This document shows, one piece after another, positions 1 to 6,535 of a stretch of 7,175 bases of DNA. Numbering within the stretch: position 1 is the stretch's first letter; each line of letters begins with the position of its first letter. The position numbers and the translations under genes are program-made. Source of the DNA: Rubrimonas sp036788415 (GTDB taxonomy: Bacteria; Pseudomonadota; Alphaproteobacteria; Rhodobacterales; Rhodobacteraceae); the NCBI RefSeq assembly GCF_036788415.1, contig NZ_DAIQNN010000115.1, positions 1-7,175 on the forward strand, in the 5' to 3' direction. Under the pieces are notes generated by a model. It searched no databases and was not told the origin of the DNA. It saw only the letters and a program-made list of their open reading frames with translations.

Positions 1-665
1 TAGACGCTGTGCTCGAGCATCGCGACGCGGTTGGCGGTGGCGAAGGCGACCGCGCCGCCCGACCCGCCCTCGCCGATCACGACCGAGACGAGCGGAACGC
101 CGATCTGAAGGCATTTCTCGGTGCTGCGCGCGATCGCCTCGGCCTGTCCGCGCTCCTCCGCGCCCTTGCCGGGATAGGCGCCGGGCGTGTCGATCAGGGT
201 GATCACCGGCAGGCCGAAGCGGTCGGCCAAATCCATCAGCCGGATCGCCTTGCGGTAGCCCTCGGGGCGGGCCATGCCGAAATTGCGGTGCAGGCGGCTT
301 TTCGTGTCGCGGCCCTTCTCGTGGCCGATCACGACCACCGGTCGGTCCTCGAAGCGGGCGAGGCCGCCGATCACGGCGTGATCCTCGGCGAAGCCGCGGT
401 CGCCTGACAGCGGCGTGAATTCGGTGAACAGCGCCTCGACATAGGCCAGCGCGTGCGGGCGGTCGGCATGGCGGGCGACCTGGCATTTCGACCATGGATC
501 TAGGCCCGCGTAGAGGTCGGTCAGCAGCTTGCGCGCCTTCTCGTCGAGCTTGGCGGCTTCCTCGGCGACGTCGGTCTCGGGGTTGCGCGCGGCCATGGCG
601 CGCAGCTCCGCCGCCTTGCCTTCGAGCTCGGCGAGGCCTTTCTCGAAATCGAGATAATTGCGCAC
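1..665 (-). CDS. accA: Acetyl-CoA carboxylase carboxyltransferase subunit alpha (partial, C-terminus beyond window)
   Basis: AccA is the alpha half of the carboxyltransferase that, with AccD, moves CO2 from carboxybiotin on AccB to acetyl-CoA, making malonyl-CoA for fatty acid synthesis in the cytoplasm. Reading the minus strand from 665 gives an open frame of 221 codons that runs off the left edge; the family is about 315-320 residues, so roughly 100 C-terminal residues are missing. The start is GTG (MRNYLDFEKGLAELEG), matching the usual AccA N-terminus, with GGAGG five bases upstream. Visible family motifs are IGHEKGRDTK, RNFGMARPEGYRKA, IDTPGAYPG (about 158-166) and GEGGSGGA (about 198-205), the glycine-rich oxyanion-hole region of the crotonase-like fold. 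The gene is divergent from a carbonic anhydrase gene. Identity is secure from motif order and spacing. No frameshift is seen. Confidence 0.97.
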   Translation of the reverse strand, partial: MRNYLDFEKGLAELEGKAAELRAMAARNPETDVAEEAAKLDEKARKLLTDLYAGLDPWSKCQVARHADRPHALAYVEALFTEFTPLSGDRGFAEDHAVIGGLARFEDRPVVVIGHEKGRDTKSRLHRNFGMARPEGYRKAIRLMDLADRFGLPVITLIDTPGAYPGKGAEERGQAEAIARSTEKCLQIGVPLVSVVIGEGGSGGAVAFATANRVAMLEHSV

Positions 666-670
666 TGCGT

Positions 671-675
671 CCTCC
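671..675 (-). promoter_or_regulatory. Ribosome binding site deciding the accA GTG start
   Basis: On the minus strand this reads GGAGG, five bases before the GTG at 665-663. It is the only good Shine-Dalgarno sequence near the conserved LDFEK N-terminus, and it supports GTG over the in-frame ATG 23 codons further in, which would remove conserved residues. Confidence 0.75.
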
Positions 676-795
676 GGCGGTCGGGCCTGTCGCTCGGGGG
701 CGGATTACGCCGAGGGTGGGGGAAATTCAATCGCTCGAGCGGCGCGCGGCCGTCGCGTCTCGACAAAGCCCCCCGCCCGCGCTAGCCGGGACGCC

Positions 796-800
796 GGAGG
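796..800 (+). promoter_or_regulatory. Ribosome binding site deciding the carbonic anhydrase start
   Basis: GGAGG lies seven bases before the ATG at 808. The same frame is open back to an ATG at 658, but that extension would run across the accA start and promoter region, so this site fixes the shorter start. Confidence 0.75.
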
Positions 801-807
801 CCCGATC

Positions 808-1467
808 ATGCCGCGCAAAGCCGACGCCCTGCCGCCCTATCTCGTCGAGCGCTATCGCGCGTGGCGCGCCCTGCGCTTCGAGCAGGACAAGGCGTGGTAT
901 GCGCGGCTCGCGGAAGGCGGCCAGCGCCCGCGCGCGATGATCGTCTCCTGCTGCGACAGCCGCATCGACGCGGTCGGGCTGTTCGGCGCGGAGCCCGGGG
1001 ACCTGTTCGTGCTGCGCAACGTCGCGGCCCTCATCCCGCCGTTCACGCCGGACCATTCCCATCACGGCTCATCGGCTGCGGTCGAATACGCGATCACCGC
1101 GCTGCGCGTCGCGCATGTGGTCGTGGTCGGCCATTCCGATTGCGGGGGCGTCGCCGCCTGCTGCGACATCTGCGAGGGGCGCGCGCCGCATCTGGAAGCC
1201 GACACCAGCTTCGTCGGCCGCTGGATGGAGATTCTGCGCCCGGGACATGCGCGCGTCGCGGCGGCCAATCCCGAGCGCGCCGACCGCCAGCGCGCGCTGG
1301 AATTCGAGGCGGTGCTGACCTCGCTGCGCAATCTCGAAACCTTCCCCTTCGTGCGCGAGGCGGTCGACAAGGGCCTCGTGACGCTGCACGGCGCGTGGAT
1401 GGACATCGGCGCGGGGCGGCTGCACGTCTTCGACGCGCCGAGCCGGAGTTTCGCGCAGCTCGGCTGA
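808..1467 (+). CDS. Beta-class carbonic anhydrase
   Basis: The enzyme interconverts CO2 and bicarbonate in the cytoplasm using a zinc ion. The 219-residue length is typical of bacterial beta-carbonic anhydrases. Zinc-site residues are all visible: Cys48, Asp50 and Arg52 in SCCDSR, then His109 and Cys112 in GHSDCGG. The RNVA segment (70-73) and the SSAAVEYA helix (88-95) also fit the family. The ATG at 808 is preferred over longer in-frame starts because GGAGG lies at 796-800, seven bases upstream, and homology begins at LPPYLVERY. Extra cysteines (Cys118, Cys119, Cys122) follow the zinc motif. It is transcribed divergently from accA, whose complex consumes bicarbonate. The next gene starts 74 bases downstream on the same strand, so co-transcription with the ABC operon is possible but not shown. 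Confidence 0.95.
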   Translation: MPRKADALPPYLVERYRAWRALRFEQDKAWYARLAEGGQRPRAMIVSCCDSRIDAVGLFGAEPGDLFVLRNVAALIPPFTPDHSHHGSSAAVEYAITALRVAHVVVVGHSDCGGVAACCDICEGRAPHLEADTSFVGRWMEILRPGHARVAAANPERADRQRALEFEAVLTSLRNLETFPFVREAVDKGLVTLHGAWMDIGAGRLHVFDAPSRSFAQLG

Positions 1468-1492
1468 ATTCGCGCGCCGGCCATGGGCCGCC

Positions 1493-1506
1493 AGGGCGCG
1501 CGCCCT
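1493..1506. repeat. Perfect 14-bp palindrome between the carbonic anhydrase and ABC operon
   Basis: AGGGCGCGCGCCCT is its own reverse complement and lies in the 74-base gap, 25 bases after the carbonic anhydrase stop. A second, weaker inverted repeat with CGGCC/GGCCG arms and a three-base loop precedes it at 1478-1490. No T-run follows, so it is not a convincing intrinsic terminator. It could be an operator or a weak hairpin, or simply chance in GC-rich DNA. TATGAT at 1506-1511 overlaps its end and matches the -10 consensus at five of six positions, 30 bases before the ATPase start, but I see no good -35 at the expected distance. Confidence 0.35.
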
Positions 1507-1541
1507 ATGATCCACGCGTCACTCCCTGCACCGGGCGAGCC

Positions 1542-2191
<650 letters not shown>

Positions 2192-2195
<4 letters not shown>

Positions 2196-4666
2196 ACGGG
2201 CGCTGGCAGGTCCTGCGCTGGACGCTGGCGACGCTGGCGAGCCACTGGCGGCGCAAGCCCCTGCAATTCGCCGCGCTGTTCGTCGGGCTCGCACTTGCGA
2301 CCGCGCTCTGGAGCGGCGTGCAGGGCCTCAACGCGCAGGCTCGGCAGAGCTACGCCGAGGCGGCGGCGCTGCTCGGCGGCGCGCAGACGGTCAGCGTCGC
2401 GCGGCCCGAAGGCGGGACGTTCGACCAGGGCCTCTATGTCGATCTGCGGTTGCAGGGCTGGACGGTCTCGCCCGTGCTGGAGGGCCGCGTGCGCGTCGGC
2501 GAGCGGCTGTGGCGCGTGGTCGGACTCGACCCGGTCACCTTGCCGGCGAGCGGGGCGCTGGCGGGCATCGGGGCGGCGGAGGGCGGCGACGCCGGCGTCC
2601 TGCTGGGCCGTCCGCGCGCGGCGCTGGTCTCCCCCGACACGCTGGCCGAGTTCGAGGCGCTCTATGAGGACGCGCCGGTCGCTGCGACCGGCGAGGCGGT
2701 TCCGCCGCTGCGCGCGCGCGACGGCGTCGCGCCGGCGACGCTGGTGATGGATGTCGGCGCGGCGCAGCGTCTGCTCGACCGCCCCGGCGCGCTCTCGCGG
2801 CTGATCGCGCCGGCGGGGCGCGCGCCGGATGCCGCGGCGCTCGCCGGAACCGGGCTCAGCGTGCAGGCCGACCCGGCGGGCGAGGATCTGTCGCGGCTCA
2901 CCGACAGTTTTCACCTCAACCTCACCGCCTTCGGCCTGCTCGCCTTCGTGGTGGGGCTGTTCATCGCCCACGCCGCCATCGGGCTGGCCTTCGAGCAGCG
3001 GCTGCCGACGCTGCGCACGCTGCGCGCCTGCGGTGTCTCCGCCTCGGCGCTGGCCGGCGCGCTGCTGGCCGAACTTGTCGCCTTCGCGATGGCGGCGGGG
3101 GTCGCGGGCATGATCGGCGGCTATGTGATCGCGGCGGCCCTTTTGCCGGACGTGGCGGCGAGCCTGCGCGGCCTCTACGGCGCGCCGGTCGGCGGCGCGC
3201 TGCGGCTCGATCCCGCCTGGTGGCTGTCGGGGCTCGGGATGAGCCTGCTCGGCGCGTTGGCCGCCGCCGGGGTCAGCCTGTGGCAGGCGGCGCGGCTGCC
3301 GGTGCTGGCGCCGGCGCAGCCCTTCGCGTGGTTCGGCGCGCATCGCAAGCGCATCCGGCTCCAGGCCTGGGGCGGCGTCGCGCTGATGGCGCTCGCGGCG
3401 ATGGTCGGGCGCGCGGGCGACGGGCTGCTCGCGGGCTTCTTCATCCTCGGCGCGCTGCTGCTCGGCGCTGCGCTGCTGCTGCCGGGCGTGCTGTCGGCGG
3501 TCCTCGGCTGGGGCGCGGAGCGGGCGAAGGGGCCGCTGACGCGGTGGCTGTTCGCCGACGGACGGCAGGCGCTGTCGGGGCTGTCGCTGGCGCTGATGGC
3601 GCTGATGCTGGCGCTCGCGGCCAATATCGGCGTCGGAACGATGGTCGGCGGCTTCCGCGAGGCCTTCACCGGCTGGCTGGAGAACCGGCTGGCCGCCGAA
3701 ATCTACGTCCGCCGGCTCGATGCGGAGGAGCGGCGGGTCTTCGAGGCGCGGGTGGGCGACATCGCCGACGTGACCGCGATCCTGCCCGCCCGCAACGTCG
3801 ACTTGCGGCTGAATGGCTGGCCGTCCGAGCTGCTCGGCCATGTCGACCACGCGACCTATCGCGACGCCTGGCCGGTGATCGAGGCCGCGCCCGAGATGTG
3901 GGAGACTTACGCGCGGGGCGAGGGCGCGCTGGTCTCCGAACAGCTCGCGCGGCGGCTTAAGTTGCGGCTCGGCGACGCGCTGGAGGTCCCGACGCCGCAG
4001 GGGCCGTGGCGGCTCGAGGTGGTCGGCGTTCATCCCGATTACGGCAATCCCAAAGGGCAGGCGGTCGTCTTGCACGACGCGCTGGTGGCGCGGTTCCCCG
4101 AGGCGGAGGCGGGCTCCTACGCGCTGCGCGTGACGCCAGGGCGCACGGAGGCGGTTCTGACCGCGCTGCGGGCCGACCCCGCGCTCGCCGAGATCGAGAT
4201 GGTCGATCAGGGCATGGTGAAGGGCTTCTCGCTCGACATCTTCGACAAGACCTTCGCGGTCACCAACGCGCTGAACGCGCTGACGCTGGGGGTGGCGGGG
4301 GTCGCGTTGCTGACGAGCCTCGCCACGCTCGGCGCGATGCGGCTGCCGCAGCTCGCCCCGCTCTGGGCGATGGGGCTGACGCGGCGCAAGCTGGCGACGA
4401 TGGAGCTGGGGCGCACGCTGGCGCTCGCCTTCCTCACCGCGCTTTGCGCGATCCCGCTGGGGGTGGGGCTCGCCTGGGTGCTGGTGGCGGTGGTCAATGT
4501 GCAGGCCTTCGGCTGGCGGCTGCCCTTCGCGGTGTTCCCCGGCCAATGGGCGCAACTCACCCTTCTGGCGCTGGTCACCGCGGCGGTCGCTTCCGTCCCG
4601 CCGATCCTGAGACTGGCGCGCATCGCGCCGACGCAGCTGCTGGGAGCTTTCGCCAATGAGCGCTGA
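2192..4666 (+). CDS. FtsX-like ABC permease with two FtsX modules (YbbP/AttG type)
   Basis: This inner-membrane subunit pairs with the preceding ATPase. The protein has 824 residues. Hydrophobic segments are visible near 27-46, 244-267, 286-318, 343-364, 393-408, 412-438, 461-485, 693-715, 741-768 and 785-806. Two large, probably periplasmic domains lie at about 47-243 and 486-690. This is a duplicated FtsX architecture, one plus three membrane helices twice with two linking helices, as in E. coli YbbP (about 800 residues, ten helices). The second FtsX module is clear: FDKTF before the helix at 693, then LWAMGLTRRKLATMELGRT (the 'coupling' segment that contacts the ATPase) and a typical IAPTQLLG tail. 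Start ATG at 2192 overlaps the ATPase stop, and the end overlaps the next gene by 11 bases. The family role is known only for relatives (LolCE, MacB, FtsX); the substrate is unknown. Confidence 0.92.
4642..4646 (+). promoter_or_regulatory. Ribosome binding site for the AttH-like gene inside the permease gene
   Basis: GGGAG lies within the end of the permease coding sequence, nine bases before the ATG at 4656. It supports that start and a translationally coupled overlap with the permease stop. Confidence 0.6.
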
Positions 4667-5744
4667 GACGAGCCTGACGCGGCGCCGCCTGCTGGCCGGG
4701 GCCGCCGCCGCGGCGCTCGCAGGCCCCGGCGCGCGCGCGCAGGGCTTCGCCGGAATGGGCGCGGAGGCGGCGGAGTTCGCGCAGGTCGTCCCCGGCGCGG
4801 CGCTCGACTTTCCGCGCGACCACCTCGCCCATCCGGGCTTCCGGATCGAATGGTGGTATGTCACCGCCAATCTGCGCGCCGCCGACGGGACGCGCCTGGG
4901 CGTTCAGTGGACCCTGTTCCGGACCGCCTTCGAGCCCGGCGACACCGATCTCGGCGCGGGATGGGACAGCCCGCAGCTCTGGTTCGCGCACGCCGCGATC
5001 ACCACCGCCGAGACTCACCGCGCCGAGGAGCGTTTCGCGCGCGGGGGGATCGGGCAGGCCGGCGTGACCGCGCCGCCCTTCCGCGCCTGGATCGACGACT
5101 GGGCGCTCGAGGGCGCGCCCGGACCGGGCGACCTCTACGACCGGCTCTCGATGCGCGCGCGCGGCGCGAGCTTCGCTTTCGCGCTCGACATGGCGGCGGA
5201 AGGGCCGCTCGTGCTGCATGGCGAGGAAGGCTTCAGCCTGAAGTCCGAGCGCGGTCAGGCGTCCTACTACTACTCGCAACCCTTCTACCGCGTGCGCGGC
5301 AGCGTGACGCTCGATGGGGAGGAGACGCAGGTCGAAGGCCGCGCCTGGCTCGACCGCGAGTGGAGCAGCCAGCCGCTCGACGAGACGCAGACCGGCTGGG
5401 ACTGGTTCTCGCTGAGCTTCGACGACGGCGACAAGGCGATGCTCTACCGCATCCGGCAGGCGGACGGCGACACCTTCTCGGGAACCTGGATCGGCGCGGA
5501 CGGCGCGACGGCGCAGATCGCCCGCGCCGACATCGCCTTCACGCCGCTCGACTGGGCCGACGTCGCGGGCCGCGAGACGCCGGTGCGCTGGCGCGTCGAG
5601 ATCGCCGGCCGCGGCGTCGAAATCGAGGTCGCAGCGCTCAATCCCCGCGCCTGGAATGCGCTGACCGTGTCCTATTGGGAGGGGCCGGTGATCATGACCG
5701 GCACGCATCCCGGCGAGGGCTATCTCGAGATGACCGGCTATTGA
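4656..5744 (+). CDS. Tat-exported AttH/CrtC-type lipocalin-fold protein (COG5621 type)
   Basis: The 362-residue protein belongs to the AttH/hydroxyneurosporene-synthase-like group (CrtC lipocalin domain plus lipocalin_9), known to form two calycin-type beta barrels and proposed to act on lipids or isoprenoids. A twin-arginine signal is visible: TRRRLL (8-13), an alanine-rich hydrophobic stretch, then ARA before Gln29, a likely signal-peptidase I site, so the mature protein is soluble and periplasmic. There is no lipobox cysteine. Family landmarks are RIEWWYVTANL (63-73), SYYYSQP (203-209), WLDREWSS (231-238), GWDWFSL (247-253) and the C-terminal YWEGPV...GYLEMTGY. The gene overlaps the permease end by 11 bases, so it is very probably the periplasmic partner of this ABC system, as in attFGH-like loci. 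CrtC-type hydratase activity is not implied: no other carotenoid gene is in the window. The exact function is unknown. Confidence 0.92.
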   Translation: MSAETSLTRRRLLAGAAAAALAGPGARAQGFAGMGAEAAEFAQVVPGAALDFPRDHLAHPGFRIEWWYVTANLRAADGTRLGVQWTLFRTAFEPGDTDLGAGWDSPQLWFAHAAITTAETHRAEERFARGGIGQAGVTAPPFRAWIDDWALEGAPGPGDLYDRLSMRARGASFAFALDMAAEGPLVLHGEEGFSLKSERGQASYYYSQPFYRVRGSVTLDGEETQVEGRAWLDREWSSQPLDETQTGWDWFSLSFDDGDKAMLYRIRQADGDTFSGTWIGADGATAQIARADIAFTPLDWADVAGRETPVRWRVEIAGRGVEIEVAALNPRAWNALTVSYWEGPVIMTGTHPGEGYLEMTGY

Positions 5745-5750
5745 GGCGCG

Positions 5751-6452
5751 TCAGCGGGCGAGGGCGCGCAGAGCCGCCGGGTCGCGCAGCACGATCGCGC
5801 CCTTGGGGCACGCGATCAGCCCCGCGCGCGCCCATGCGCGCAGCTGACGGTTGACGCCTTCGCGCGACGCGCCGATCAGCCGGGCCATGTCGCCCTGAGA
5901 GGGCGGGCGGGGGATGCGCAGCGCTTCCGGGTCGTCCGCCGAAGGCGCGGCGCCGCGCTCTTCCGCGAGGCCGATCAGAAGGAGGGCGAGGCGGCCCGGC
6001 AGATCGCGCAAGGCCATCGCCTCCACCTGCCAGCTGCTGCGCCGCAGCCGCGCGCACAGCACCTCGATCACCGCTGCGGCGACGCCGGGGCGCTCCTCCA
6101 TCGTGAGGCGCAACGCCGCGCGGTCGATGACCAGCGCCTCGACAGGCGCGGCGGCGACGGCGTCGGCGGAGCGCGGACGCCCGTCGAGCACGGCGATCTC
6201 GCCGAGCATCTCTCCCGGTTCGACGAAGTTGAGCGTCGCTTCGCGCCCGTCCTCGGAGGCGATGGAGATCCGCGCGCAGCCCGAGAGGATCAGCAGCATC
6301 GCCTCGCCCGGATCGCCTTTATGGAAGATGGTCTGGCGCGCCGCGAACCGCTTGCGCCGCCCGAGTGCGGCGAGGGCGGACCAGTCGTCTTCGGCGAGGC
6401 CGGCGAGAAGCCCTGCGCGCGGGCGCGGCGTCCGGGGAGGGGGGCCGTCCAT
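5751..6452 (-). CDS. Crp/Fnr-family transcriptional regulator
   Basis: The 233-residue protein has a cyclic-nucleotide-binding-type domain (about 15-130), a dimer helix (about 125-150) and a C-terminal winged helix (about 180-230). The pocket signature GEIAVLDGRPRSA (84-96) keeps Glu85, Arg94 and Ser95, the positions that bind ribose and phosphate of cAMP in CRP. The Fnr-type N-terminal cysteines are absent; only Cys59, Cys133 and Cys215 occur, so a 4Fe-4S oxygen sensor is unlikely. The recognition helix has SREGVNR (196-202), with Arg197, Glu198 and Arg202 spaced as in E. coli CRP Arg180, Glu181 and Arg185, suggesting a TGTGA-like half-site. Start ATG at 6452 has GGAG nine bases upstream; the frame is open further up but into another gene. 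It converges on the AttH-like gene with only six bases between stops. The target genes and the ligand are inferred only. Confidence 0.93.
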   Translation of the reverse strand: MDGPPPRTPRPRAGLLAGLAEDDWSALAALGRRKRFAARQTIFHKGDPGEAMLLILSGCARISIASEDGREATLNFVEPGEMLGEIAVLDGRPRSADAVAAAPVEALVIDRAALRLTMEERPGVAAAVIEVLCARLRRSSWQVEAMALRDLPGRLALLLIGLAEERGAAPSADDPEALRIPRPPSQGDMARLIGASREGVNRQLRAWARAGLIACPKGAIVLRDPAALRALAR

Positions 6453-6535
6453 GTCGATCCGCTCCGCCGTCGCGCCGCATTCGCCATGCAAGATGCCGCC
6501 GCGCGAACGCGGCGGCAACGGTTGAGATGCGCGGC
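6453..6535 (-). promoter_or_regulatory. Intergenic region upstream of the Crp-type regulator
   Basis: These 83 bases separate the RTX-like stop from the regulator ATG. Apart from the 10-bp hairpin at 6494-6517 I see no convincing -35/-10 pair and no TGTGA-N6-TCACA-type operator. If the hairpin terminates the upstream transcript, the regulator promoter must lie in or around it; otherwise the regulator is expressed by read-through. Confidence 0.35.
6494..6517 (-). terminator. Hairpin, probable terminator of the RTX-like gene
   Basis: A perfect 10-bp GC-rich stem (TGCCGCCGCG and its complement) encloses a four-base loop, which reads TTCG on the minus strand. It begins 18 bases after the RTX-like stop codon and 41 bases before the regulator start. 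On the minus strand it is followed by TCTTGC, only a short T-rich tail, so termination may be partial or need Rho. On the plus strand no T-run follows. Position and stem quality argue for a transcript end; it could also be a processing or attenuation hairpin in the regulator's leader. Confidence 0.6.

Larger units (their letters stand above)
666..807. promoter_or_regulatory. Divergent promoter region between accA and the carbonic anhydrase gene
   Basis: This 142-base spacer must hold the promoters of both flanking genes. For accA (minus) there is a TTGAAT (plus 725-730) and a CGTAAT (plus 704-709) separated by 15 bases, a short spacer for a sigma-70 promoter, placing a start roughly 30 bases before the GTG. 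For the carbonic anhydrase (plus) TCGACA at 760-765 matches the -35 consensus at five of six positions, but the hexamer 17 bases on, TAGCCG, is a poor -10. A poly-C run sits at 769-774. The existence of a promoter region follows from the gene layout; the individual hexamers are guesses. Confidence 0.45.

Noticed and set aside
658..807. Longer carbonic anhydrase start at 658
   Set aside because: It would overlap the accA start and promoter region, has no family homology, and the good Shine-Dalgarno sequence at 796-800 points to 808.
9..940. Plus-strand frames opposite accA
   Set aside because: The minus strand encodes an unmistakable AccA. The plus frames show no domain and are compositional shadows.
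861..1541. In-frame upstream extension of the ABC ATPase through the carbonic anhydrase region
   Set aside because: The extra residues are Arg/Ala/Gly-rich noise in a shifted frame of the carbonic anhydrase, and the ATPase domain begins exactly at the ATG at 1542.
4656..5744. Naming the lipocalin-fold gene crtC, a carotenoid 1,2-hydratase
   Set aside because: The domain architecture, Tat signal and coupling to an ABC/FtsX pair fit the AttH-like group. No other carotenoid gene is present in the window, so the enzymatic name is unsupported.
5745..5770. Short GCGC inverted repeats at the convergent gene ends, considered as a bidirectional terminator
   Set aside because: Arms are only four or five bases with a long loop and no T-run on either strand.
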